NCBI RefSeq assembly: GCF_031846265.1
Contig: NZ_JAVRIA010000001.1
Location: forward strand, 677,940-741,939
Reading direction: 5' to 3'
Source: Microcosmobacter mediterraneus
GTDB lineage: Bacteria; Bacteroidota; Bacteroidia; Flavobacteriales; Flavobacteriaceae
DNA length: 64,000 bases
Part shown: positions 1 to 6,985 of the stretch, piece by piece
Layout of the letters: the number at the start of each line of letters is the position of its first letter
Numbering within the stretch: the first letter of the stretch is position 1
Position numbers and translations under genes: made by a program
Notes under the pieces: model-generated
Database searches by the model: none
What the model saw: the letters and a program-made list of their open reading frames with translations, nothing else
What the model was told of the DNA's origin: nothing

Positions 1-203
1 AAATGAAATCTGTGTTAGTATATAAAACTCAATTTTATGATCCTAGCAGTGATGAGCCAGAAACACCTATCTCTAGTAAAAATTTTACAGACAGCATAGT
101 TTACAGAGCCAGAGATTTGGGACGGTTAGTTGGAGTAGAATATGGCGAAGGATTTACAGTTGAACGCTACCCAGCAGTTAATTCATTATTTGATTTAAAA
201 TAA
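1..203 (+). CDS. bshB1: 3' end of probable bacillithiol biosynthesis deacetylase BshB1 (partial)
   Basis: Only the last 66 or so codons are present; the gene enters from the left edge, and the Met at base 3 is probably internal. The tail carries a block around SQFYDP/TPISSKNF-type residues (here QFYDPSSDEPETPISSKNF), then YRARDLGRLVGVEYGEGF and TVERY, ending in a short acidic/hydrophobic tail. From memory this matches the C-terminus of flavobacterial BshB1, an LmbE-family zinc deacetylase that removes acetyl from GlcNAc-malate in bacillithiol synthesis. The catalytic N-terminal domain lies outside the window, so the call rests on C-terminal resemblance alone. It is followed by the tRNA-His promoter. 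Confidence 0.6.
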   Translation, partial: MKSVLVYKTQFYDPSSDEPETPISSKNFTDSIVYRARDLGRLVGVEYGEGFTVERYPAVNSLFDLK

Positions 204-214
204 AAAAGAAAAGT

Positions 215-245
215 TTTGCATAGAATCGTAAATACTTTAAATTTG
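215..245 (+). promoter_or_regulatory. Promoter of tRNA-His
   Basis: TTTG at 215-218, a 19-bp gap, then TAAATTTG at 238-245. This fits the Bacteroidota -33/-7 consensus (TTTG / TAnnTTTG). Transcription would begin around 251, about 10 bp before the mature tRNA. Confidence 0.65.
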
Positions 246-261
246 CAGACCTAATTAAAAT

Positions 262-336
262 GGTGGTTGTAGCTCAGTTGGTTAGAGCGCTGGTTTGTGG
301 TACCAGATGTCGTGGGTTCGAGTCCCATCTTCCACC
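262..336 (+). tRNA. tRNA-His (anticodon GTG)
   Basis: Cloverleaf with D arm GCTC/GAGC, anticodon stem CTGGT/ACCAG around loop TTGTGGT (anticodon GTG) and T arm GTGGG-TTCGAGT-CCCAT. The extra 5' G at 262 (G-1) faces C73 at 336, the identity mark of tRNA-His. The acceptor stem GTGGTTG/CTTCCAC has two T-T mismatches (positions 5-68 and 6-67), which is unusual but may be a lineage trait. No complete CCA end is encoded. A near-copy of the 3' end recurs at 432-450. Confidence 0.93.
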
Positions 337-344
337 CAAGATAT

Positions 345-373
345 AAGCTTCTTAGAAATAAGGAGCTTTTTTT
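345..373 (+). terminator. Terminator after tRNA-His
   Basis: Hairpin AAGCTTCTT / AAGGAGCTT with one G-T pair and a short AGAAAT loop, followed by a run of T. It lies 8 bp after the tRNA and would end its transcript. Confidence 0.75.
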
Positions 374-431
374 GTGGTAAATTTTCACCAATAGAAAGGG
401 ACGAGAAGTTTATACTGAGCGAAGTCAAAGT

Positions 432-450
432 GAGTCTCATCTTCCACCCA
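432..450 (+). repeat. Second copy of the tRNA-His 3' end
   Basis: Bases 432-450 match 320-338, the T-arm and acceptor 3' strand of the tRNA plus two following bases, at 18 of 19 positions. The rest of a tRNA is absent. Such a duplicated tRNA 3' end is what integration at a tRNA attachment site leaves behind, but only about 110 bp separate the two copies and no integrase is nearby. Recombination between tRNA copies or a remnant att site are both possible. Confidence 0.6.
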
Positions 451-455
451 TAATT

Positions 456-484
456 AAAAAGCCCTTCAATATTGAAGGGTTTTT
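456..484. terminator. Bidirectional terminator between the tRNA region and the M28 peptidase
   Basis: AAAAAGCCCTTCAAT followed directly by ATTGAAGGGTTTTT, a near-perfect hairpin with an A run on one side and a T run on the other. It serves the minus-strand peptidase gene ending at 505 and any plus-strand read-through. Confidence 0.8.
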
Positions 485-504
485 GTTCTTAATAAATCTA
501 AGTG

Positions 505-2082
505 TTATTCTGCTTTGTCAACTATAATACGCGCATCTCTGTTAGCGAGTTCCCAAGCCGTGTAAAATACTAATCGTGCTCTGTTCTCTAATAAATCGTA
601 TTCTATTTTGTCTGGTGTATCTGTTGGTTTATGGTAATCATCGTGAGTTCCATTAAAATAGAAAATTACAGGAATATTATTTTTAGCAAAGTTATAATGA
701 TCAGATCTGTAATAATAGCGATTAGGGTCGTTTTCATCATTGTAAGTATAATCTAATTCGATATTACAATACTTAGCGTTAATCTCTTCAGAAATATTAT
801 GCAATTCAGTACTAAGCTTATCGCTTCCAATTAAATACACGTAATTTCTGTTATTGCTTTTTCGTTTAGGATCTATTCTACCAATCATATCAATATTTAA
901 ATTAGCAATGGTATTCTCTAGCGGAAATATTGGATCCATATCTGTATAGTATCTAGAACCAAGTAATCCTTTTTCTTCACCTGTTACATGTAAAAATAGG
1001 ATGCTTCGTTTTGGCTTATAACCATCATTTATAGCAGTTTTAAAAGCCTCAGCAATTTCAACAATAGCAATAGTACCAGAGCCATCATCATCTGCACCAT
1101 TATAAACTTCACCATTTTTAACACCTTCATGATCTAAATGCGCAGAGATAACTAAAACTTCATCTGGTTTTTCTGAACCTTTAATGAAAGCTACAACATT
1201 TTCAGATTCTAGATTTTCAGATTTACTTTCTATAGCTACCTTAAAATCTGTTGGAATTGATTTTACTGAGTTATCTTCAGAAATTGTTGGATGAAGATTT
1301 GTTGCAAAAGTTTTATTTACCATGAACATTGGTATACTAACATCATTGCTTTTTAAAGACATTCTACCTGAAGTCCCAGATTCTGCCATTCTTGAAAAAT
1401 AACCAGAATACGGACCATACATAGTATCATCCATTAATATTACAGCAATAGCACCTTTATCTTTTGCAACGTTTCTTTTAGAAGCCATTGCTTGTCTTGG
1501 ATTTGTCCATTTTGTAGGTTGAATATCTCCTGATGTTACATAAGTACCATCCTCATTTTTAGCCTCACCAGCTTTCATTAAAACAACTTTACCCTTTACA
1601 TCAATATCTCCATAATCTGAATAAGAATCGGTTTCTACACCAAAGCCAACATATACAACCTCATTAGCTTGCATTGTTCCTGTTTTACCACCAGAGATAC
1701 AAAACTGATTTTCAAAAGGCTTGAAGTTAGTTCCGTTTACGGAAAGAGTAGATTTAGCTACTTGCTGTTTTTCTAAAGGCACTTCTTGGAAATAATCATC
1801 ATTATTATATGCTGATCCTATTCCCATTGATGTATATTGATTCTTTAAGTATTCTACTGCTTTTTTCTGTCCAGGTGCTCCAGTTAGCCTACCTTCAAAT
1901 TCATCTGAAGCATAGATATATAGCATTTCTTTGATTTCATTTTGAGTAATAGTGTTGGCATACTTTACCGGATTTACTTCGGCTTTAGTTTCTACTTCTG
2001 TATTGCTTACTGTTTTGTTATTAGAGGATCCACAAGCCACAAGAAGTAACATTGCACCTATAAAAAAGGGTGATTTTTTCAT
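505..2082 (-). CDS. M28 family zinc peptidase lipoprotein with PA domain
   Basis: 525 residues. The N-terminus is a lipoprotein signal with lipobox LVAC (Cys17) followed by GSSNN, so the protein is probably anchored in the outer membrane or periplasm. Residues about 120-290 form an inserted protease-associated (PA) domain. The C-terminal half is an M28 aminopeptidase domain: the zinc ligand His in SAHLDH, Asp in GADDDGSG, the catalytic Glu pair in TGEE, Asp in NIDMIG and the final His in THDDYHKPTD are all present. The family hydrolyses N-terminal residues from peptides using two zinc ions. Next to it lies a shorter paralogue (2158-3192) with the same catalytic core. The substrate cannot be read from the sequence. 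Confidence 0.88.
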   Translation of the reverse strand: MKKSPFFIGAMLLLVACGSSNNKTVSNTEVETKAEVNPVKYANTITQNEIKEMLYIYASDEFEGRLTGAPGQKKAVEYLKNQYTSMGIGSAYNNDDYFQEVPLEKQQVAKSTLSVNGTNFKPFENQFCISGGKTGTMQANEVVYVGFGVETDSYSDYGDIDVKGKVVLMKAGEAKNEDGTYVTSGDIQPTKWTNPRQAMASKRNVAKDKGAIAVILMDDTMYGPYSGYFSRMAESGTSGRMSLKSNDVSIPMFMVNKTFATNLHPTISEDNSVKSIPTDFKVAIESKSENLESENVVAFIKGSEKPDEVLVISAHLDHEGVKNGEVYNGADDDGSGTIAIVEIAEAFKTAINDGYKPKRSILFLHVTGEEKGLLGSRYYTDMDPIFPLENTIANLNIDMIGRIDPKRKSNNRNYVYLIGSDKLSTELHNISEEINAKYCNIELDYTYNDENDPNRYYYRSDHYNFAKNNIPVIFYFNGTHDDYHKPTDTPDKIEYDLLENRARLVFYTAWELANRDARIIVDKAE

Positions 2083-2157
2083 TAGAATTTATTTTAGGTT
2101 GTACAAAAATAGTTTCTCATTAATGGTAAAAAGAATCTATTAACAGTTTTTAACATC

Positions 2158-3192
2158 TTAGAATTTATCAACTTCAGGACGTTCATCAGCATTGGCTAAA
2201 TACCAAGCTGTTGAGAATATAAGCTTTGCTCTTTTCGCTAAAAGATTAAAGTCAATTTTTTCTATAGTATCAGTAGGCTGGTGGTAATCGTCATGCTCGC
2301 CATTAAAATAGAAAATTACAGGAATACCTTCTAAAGCAAAGTTATAATGATCTGATCTGTAGTAGTAACGATTAAAATCGTCTTCTTCATTGTATATATA
2401 GTCAATATCAAGTTTCGTAAATTCTTCGTTTGCTCTTTCAGAAATATAATGCAACTCAGTACTAAGACGATCTGATCCGATGAGATAAATATAATCCTCA
2501 TTATTCTGATACTTATTATCTCGTCGACCGATCATATCTATATTAAGATTTGCTATTGTATTAACTAGCGGAAATACTGGATTTTCAACATAATATCTAG
2601 AGCCTTCGAGTCCTAACTCTTCTGCAGTCATGTGAATAAACGCAATACTCCGTTTTGGTCTATAACCATCTTGTGCTGCTAATTTAAAAGCTTGCGCAAT
2701 TTCTAATATTGCTGAATTGCCAGATCCATTATCATCAGCACCATTGTATATGGCACCCTCAATAACACCAATATGATCTAAATGACCAGATATGATAAGA
2801 ACCTCTTCTGGGTAAACACTTCCTTCAATAAATGCTATTACATTTTGAGAAGAATTCATTATATCTTCTGGAAAATAGGATGCCGGAATTTTTTGATAGT
2901 AATCTGTAATACCTTCTGGAGAATTGATGTTTTGAGTTTTGTAATACGATCTTAAATAATTAGATGCTTTGTTATGTCCTTCAGAGCCTGTCATTCTTCC
3001 ATTAAGACTATCAGAAGCAAAAAGGGATAAATGAGCTCTTAAATCCTTGGTATTTATTGTGTTAGAATATTTATTTATTATAGAAGCATCTTCAAAAACG
3101 ATACTATTTTTAAGCTGCTTAATTTTTTCAGTATGTCTAAGATTGGTGCATGAACCTACTACTAATAATGCAGATAAAAAATAAAATTTCAT
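2158..3192 (-). CDS. M28 family zinc peptidase lipoprotein without PA domain (paralogue)
   Basis: 344 residues from the ATG at 3192, chosen because it starts MKFYFLSALLVVGSC, a proper lipoprotein signal; an upstream start would add 11 residues ahead of it. The catalytic core closely matches the neighbour at 505-2082: SGHLDH, GADDNGSG, TAEE, NIDMIG and EHDDYHQPTD keep every metal ligand and the catalytic Glu. The segment between the N-terminal block and the core is about 150 residues shorter, so the PA domain is missing. The pair looks like a tandem duplication followed by loss (or gain) of the PA insert. The gap between the two genes is about 75 bp, so co-transcription is likely. Confidence 0.85.
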   Translation of the reverse strand: MKFYFLSALLVVGSCTNLRHTEKIKQLKNSIVFEDASIINKYSNTINTKDLRAHLSLFASDSLNGRMTGSEGHNKASNYLRSYYKTQNINSPEGITDYYQKIPASYFPEDIMNSSQNVIAFIEGSVYPEEVLIISGHLDHIGVIEGAIYNGADDNGSGNSAILEIAQAFKLAAQDGYRPKRSIAFIHMTAEELGLEGSRYYVENPVFPLVNTIANLNIDMIGRRDNKYQNNEDYIYLIGSDRLSTELHYISERANEEFTKLDIDYIYNEEDDFNRYYYRSDHYNFALEGIPVIFYFNGEHDDYHQPTDTIEKIDFNLLAKRAKLIFSTAWYLANADERPEVDKF

Positions 3193-3222
3193 AGATATAA
3201 TATTCTGAAGTTCAAATAAAAT

Positions 3223-3252
3223 CAAAAAAAAAGTAATACCGAAGTATTACTT
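3223..3252 (-). terminator. Terminator before the M28 pair, after the 110-aa membrane protein
   Basis: Perfect 9-bp stem AAGTAATAC / GTATTACTT (3231-3239, 3244-3252) with a CGAA loop and an A run at 3223-3230, which reads as a U tract on the minus strand. It would end the 4387-3274 transcript and separate it from the M28 genes. Confidence 0.8.
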
Positions 3253-3273
3253 AATTTTTTACAATGCTTTCTA

Positions 3274-3606
3274 TTATTCAATATCTAAATCTATACCTTC
3301 AAGTTCCTCTAAAGCATCTTCTTCAGAAGATTTCTCGAGCTCTTCTAATGCTTCAGTATTTCCAACTTCGGATGTATCTGTTATCGACTTATATGTCATT
3401 ATCGCCAACGACATAATGGATAGCAAAAAAATGTATTGAACCACTTTTTTAGAGGTCTTGGTTTTATTAGCTAAGTATAATACTCCTAAACCTGATAAAA
3501 CTGCTATTATAGCTGGGAATAAAGCAATTTTAAACAAAGGTGTTACTACCAATATTACAGCAAATACTGCTGTAATGAATCCGAGTATAATTAGTGTTTT
3601 TTTCAT
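3274..3606 (-). CDS. Small membrane protein with acidic C-terminal tail, unknown function
   Basis: 110 residues, function not recognised. Three hydrophobic segments fill residues about 5-22, 27-46 and 57-72. The last 30 residues are strongly acidic (repeated ALEELE/EE pattern). The gene starts 4 bp after the DUF3108 gene stops, so the two are almost certainly translated from one mRNA. The small size and charge suggest an accessory inner-membrane protein, but nothing shows a role. A strong terminator follows. Confidence 0.7.
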   Translation of the reverse strand: MKKTLIILGFITAVFAVILVVTPLFKIALFPAIIAVLSGLGVLYLANKTKTSKKVVQYIFLLSIMSLAIMTYKSITDTSEVGNTEALEELEKSSEEDALEELEGIDLDIE

Positions 3607-3610
3607 GGTA

Positions 3611-4387
3611 TTAGTTTAATCCTGTAGCTGATTTTATTTTTAATTCACCACTACCAACAGCAATCTTGAATTTTGCATATACAGGCACTTTATTTTGATC
3701 TGCAGTAAGCCATAGTAAGTTTGCGTTACTACCTTTTAACACATCATTATTTTTTACAGATAAACTTAGTTTATAGCATTCTTTACGCCCAATATTTGTT
3801 GAGATTGTTTCTTTACCTAGATACCTCACATTGATAATATTTTCAACATTATCAAATAGAATTTTAAAATCCATATTGTCACCAATATTAGCTTTATCAA
3901 TATCTAAATTTCTTATATGGTATAAGGTGCTTACTAAATCTTTGGTCGATGAATTTATAGAAAGTGATTTTTTTTCTTCCCAAAAACCACCTTCCTTTTT
4001 TTTCTTCTTTTTTAAACTTTGAACTGTTTTTGTTTTATGGTTAAATTTATACTGCATAAATTTATAATACCCACCTTCGTTAATATCTCTTTTGTAAAGA
4101 AAAGGGGTTAAAGTTTTAGGGCTCACATAACTTTCATATAAATCTCTTATTTTAAAAAAGCTATCCCATTTACTATAAGTAGTTGCTTTACATTTTAAAC
4201 GTAATAATGTAGTTTTTGAAGTTTTAATCTCACTGGTTTGCATAGTAACTTCAGCCAAATCTGTTAGTATCCCAGACATATTATAAGATGCAGTAAAAGT
4301 TAAATTTTCGCCAGCTACAATTGTTTTGTTCTGAGAAAATATATTTAAACATAATAAGCTTATTATGTAAAAAGAGAAGTGTTTCAT
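3611..4387 (-). CDS. DUF3108 domain secreted protein
   Basis: 258 residues with a signal peptide (MKHFSFYIISLLCLNIFSQ) and no lipobox, so periplasmic. The body fits DUF3108: an opening GENLTFTASYNMSGILTDLAEVTM block, a middle SFFKIRDLYESYVSPKTLTPFLYKRDINEGGY block and a C-terminal LWLTADQNKVPVYAKFKIAVGSGELKI block. A lysine stretch (KKKKKKEGG) sits near residue 130. The family's function is unknown; in Bacteroidota it is common and probably envelope-linked. First gene of a two-gene operon. Confidence 0.75.
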   Translation of the reverse strand: MKHFSFYIISLLCLNIFSQNKTIVAGENLTFTASYNMSGILTDLAEVTMQTSEIKTSKTTLLRLKCKATTYSKWDSFFKIRDLYESYVSPKTLTPFLYKRDINEGGYYKFMQYKFNHKTKTVQSLKKKKKKEGGFWEEKKSLSINSSTKDLVSTLYHIRNLDIDKANIGDNMDFKILFDNVENIINVRYLGKETISTNIGRKECYKLSLSVKNNDVLKGSNANLLWLTADQNKVPVYAKFKIAVGSGELKIKSATGLN

Positions 4388-4511
4388 GATAAAGTAGTTA
4401 TAACGTCAAATCAATCATATATTATGCCGAAAATACAATTAGAGTAGATTTTATGCTAATATTTATTGATAGATTTTGATTTTTGAGTGGATTTAAAAAG
4501 TTGAAAAAATC

Positions 4512-4542
4512 TTTGTTGAACAAAAAAAGGATTCTATATTTG
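4512..4542 (+). promoter_or_regulatory. Promoter of tRNA-Ser
   Basis: TTTG at 4512-4515, 19 bp, then TATATTTG at 4535-4542. This is a full match to the Bacteroidota consensus and ends 12 bp before the tRNA. Confidence 0.7.
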
Positions 4543-4553
4543 CAACCGCTAAA

Positions 4554-4638
4554 GGAGAAATGGCAGAGTGGTCGAATGCACCAGTCTTGAAAACTGGCGA
4601 GGGTCACACCTCCGGGGGTTCGAATCCCTCTTTCTCCG
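4554..4638 (+). tRNA. tRNA-Ser (anticodon TGA)
   Basis: Class II tRNA with a long variable arm. The acceptor stem GGAGAAA/TTTCTCC is perfect, the anticodon loop CTTGAAA gives anticodon TGA, the variable arm GCGAGGGTCACACCTCC forms a stem, and the T loop is TTCGAAT. The discriminator is G4638 and no CCA is encoded. Confidence 0.97.
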
Positions 4639-4640
4639 CA

Positions 4641-4672
4641 AAAGAGTTTCTATAATTAGAAACTCTTTTTTG
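4641..4672 (+). terminator. Terminator after tRNA-Ser
   Basis: Perfect 12-bp stem AAAGAGTTTCTA / TAGAAACTCTTT with a TAAT loop, then a T run. It begins 2 bp after the tRNA ends. Confidence 0.85.
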
Positions 4673-4702
4673 TTTATATGTATCTTTGCAAAAACTAATT
4701 TG

Positions 4703-5347
4703 ATGTCAGTTATAGAGAGTTTAGAATGGCGTTATGCTACTAAAAAATTTAATCCCAATGCTATAGTTTCTGATGAGAAACTAGAAATTGTTAAGCAAGC
4801 TTTTAATCTAACAGCTACGTCATTTGGTTTGCAAACTATAAAGCTAGTTGTAGTAACTGAAAAAGAAATTAGAACAAAGTTAGTTCCATTTTCTTTTGGT
4901 CAAGAACAAGTTTCTGATGCATCTCATTTATTGGTAATTTGTATTGATAATAATATTACCAGTGACGACGTTGATAATCATTTTGACCATGTTAAAACAA
5001 TACGTTCTACTCCCGAAGATATTTTATCTCCTTTTAGAAGTGATTTAAAAAATATGATGGGTAAAAAGAGTGTTGATGAGCGTTTGGAATGGTCTAAACG
5101 TCAAGCCTATATTGCTCTAGGTAATTTAATGACTGTTTGTGCTTTAGAGCGAATAGATAGTTGTCCGATGGAAGGATTTTCCCCAAAAGATTATGATAGA
5201 ATTCTTAAACTAGAGGAAAGACAGCTACAGTCTGTGTTATTATTACCAATTGGTTACAGAGCTAGCGATGATTTTTTTGCAAGTCTTAAAAAAGTTAGAC
5301 AACCTATTCATAAAACTGTAATCCACTCAATTACTAAAGAAGAGTAG
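4703..5347 (+). CDS. Nitroreductase-family NAD(P)H-dependent oxidoreductase
   Basis: 214 residues from the ATG at 4703. An upstream in-frame Met would lie inside the tRNA-Ser gene and is rejected. The N-terminus MSVIESLEWRYATKKFNP has the R-(S/A)-x-(K/R)-x-F/Y motif that binds the FMN phosphate in the NfsB-type nitroreductase fold. Later blocks SFGLQTIKLVVV and RQAYIALGNLMTVCALERIDSCPMEGF fit the same family, whose members reduce nitro compounds, quinones or flavins with NAD(P)H. A TATCTTTG box at 4681-4688 could be a -7 element, giving a very short leader. The physiological substrate is not evident. Confidence 0.85.
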   Translation: MSVIESLEWRYATKKFNPNAIVSDEKLEIVKQAFNLTATSFGLQTIKLVVVTEKEIRTKLVPFSFGQEQVSDASHLLVICIDNNITSDDVDNHFDHVKTIRSTPEDILSPFRSDLKNMMGKKSVDERLEWSKRQAYIALGNLMTVCALERIDSCPMEGFSPKDYDRILKLEERQLQSVLLLPIGYRASDDFFASLKKVRQPIHKTVIHSITKEE

Positions 5348-5383
5348 GTGCATTTTATTATATTTGTTACAAATCAAATCACT

Positions 5384-5785
5384 ATGAAAACATATTCTTT
5401 ATTATTCAGCCTACTTTTTTGTGTATATGGGTTTTCTCAAACCAACTTTAAAACACTCAAAGAATCTTCAGCTACAGCTGTTAAAGCCAATAAGCAAATA
5501 CTTTTAATTCATGTTAATTCGGAGGAGAGTAGATTAGAAATTGACAAAAAAATTAGTTCAATACAAGATGCATTTGTGATTCATTATGTAAACGTTTCTA
5601 AAAATTCTACATTAACAGAAGAACAATTAATGCTCAATACACGGTTAGATCGTTCTTACAATGCAGGTAAATCGTATCCTTCTTTAGTTGTATTAGGAAA
5701 GTATGGAACAAAAAAAGGGGTTTCTTTCTCTCCAAACTCAGGCCTAACCATAGATCAATTTATAAGTTCTTTAAAAGCCCATTAA
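5384..5785 (+). CDS. Secreted thioredoxin-like protein lacking the CxxC motif
   Basis: 133 residues from the ATG at 5384, chosen because it begins a clean signal peptide (MKTYSLLFSLLFCVYGFSQ). The mature part has a thioredoxin-like layout: a strand KQILLIHVNSEE where WCxxC would follow, a middle FVIHYVNV strand, and YPSLVVLGKYG where the cis-Pro strand sits. There is no cysteine in the mature protein, so it cannot do thiol-disulfide exchange. The fold call is an inference from pattern only. It stands 6 bp before the aminotransferase gene and may share its transcript. Confidence 0.55.
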   Translation: MKTYSLLFSLLFCVYGFSQTNFKTLKESSATAVKANKQILLIHVNSEESRLEIDKKISSIQDAFVIHYVNVSKNSTLTEEQLMLNTRLDRSYNAGKSYPSLVVLGKYGTKKGVSFSPNSGLTIDQFISSLKAH

Positions 5786-5791
5786 TACAAT

Positions 5792-6985
5792 ATGCCAGGA
5801 TTTGAATTATTCGGAGATTTAGAACGCAAAGAAGTTAATGATGTTTTAGATAATGGAGTTCTTATGCGCTATGGTTTTGATGCTATGCGAAAAGGACATT
5901 GGAAAGCAAAAGAACTTGAAGCAGAACTTGAAAAAACCTTTCAATCTAAACATGTGCAACTAGTATCTAGTGGAACTGCTGCAGTTTCAGTGGCATTAGC
6001 AAGCGCAGGTGTTGGTGCAGGAGATGAAGTGATTATGCCAACCTTTACCTTTGTTGCTAGCTTTGAAGCCATAATGATATTAGGCGCTATTCCTATATTG
6101 GTTGATATTGATGATACTTTAACTTTAGATCCTAAAGCTTTAGAACATGCTATAACACCAAAAACCAAAGCGGTTATGGTGGTGCAAATGTGTGGCAGTA
6201 TGGCTAATATGAATGCTCTACGTTCTGTTTGTGATAAACATCATTTAATTTTAGTTGAAGACGCTTGCCAAGCTATAGGAGGCACTTACAACGATAAACC
6301 TTTAGGTAGCTTAGGTGATTTAGGTTGTTTTTCTTTTGATTTTGTTAAGACCATTACTTGTGGCGAAGGTGGAGCAGTTGTAACTAATAATAAAGCCTAT
6401 TATGTTAATGCAGATCATTACTCAGATCATGGTCATGATCATGTAGGCAATGATAGAGGTGCAGAAACACATCCTTTTTTAGGGTATAATTTTAGAATTT
6501 CTGAATTAAACGCAGCTGTTGGTTTAGCTCAGGTAAAACGTTTGCCAGAATTTTTAGCGATTCAGAAAAAACATTATAGCATAATTAGAGAAACGTTATC
6601 GAAAATTCCAGAAATTAGATTTAGAACTGTACCAGAAGGTGGTGAAGAGAGTTATGCCTTTTTAAACTTTTTTCTTCCCAATGCAGACATTGCAAGCGAA
6701 GTATCTAAGGCATTTAAAACTAACGGCATTGATGTTTGCTGGAACTACTATAACAATAACTGGCATTATGTACGGAAATGGCATCATCTAAAAGAGGCTA
6801 AATCGTTGTATCCATTATCTAATGATATAAAAGACGAGCTTAATCTATTAAAGCATAAAGATTTCTCACAATCTGACCATTATATAAGTCGTAATATATC
6901 TTGTCTTATTAAAATGTCTTGGACAGAGGATGAAGTTTTAACCAGAGCTAATACAATGGCAACTATTATTAGATCATTAGTCTAA
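5792..6985 (+). CDS. DegT/DnrJ/EryC1/StrS aminotransferase, KdnA-like
   Basis: 397 residues, PLP-dependent sugar aminotransferase of fold type I. The catalytic lysine is in FDFVKTITCGEGGAVV; the cofactor-binding SSGTAA and DACQAIGG blocks are present. The N-terminus MPGFELFG, the block YSDHGHDHVGNDRGAE and the line YNFRISELNAA resemble KdnA of Shewanella, which aminates an oxidised Kdo to make 8-amino-8-deoxy-Kdo, a lipopolysaccharide core sugar. The partner oxidase KdnB (an iron alcohol dehydrogenase) is not nearby, so the exact substrate is open. The stop overlaps the convergent ribB gene by 4 bp. Confidence 0.72.
   Translation: MPGFELFGDLERKEVNDVLDNGVLMRYGFDAMRKGHWKAKELEAELEKTFQSKHVQLVSSGTAAVSVALASAGVGAGDEVIMPTFTFVASFEAIMILGAIPILVDIDDTLTLDPKALEHAITPKTKAVMVVQMCGSMANMNALRSVCDKHHLILVEDACQAIGGTYNDKPLGSLGDLGCFSFDFVKTITCGEGGAVVTNNKAYYVNADHYSDHGHDHVGNDRGAETHPFLGYNFRISELNAAVGLAQVKRLPEFLAIQKKHYSIIRETLSKIPEIRFRTVPEGGEESYAFLNFFLPNADIASEVSKAFKTNGIDVCWNYYNNNWHYVRKWHHLKEAKSLYPLSNDIKDELNLLKHKDFSQSDHYISRNISCLIKMSWTEDEVLTRANTMATIIRSLV

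Noticed and set aside
432..450. A second tRNA-His
   Set aside because: Only the 3' 19 bases are repeated; no D arm or anticodon arm is present.
4568..4702. Longer start for the nitroreductase gene
   Set aside because: The added N-terminal part would be encoded by the tRNA-Ser gene and its terminator; the MSVIESLEWRY start at 4703 fits the family.
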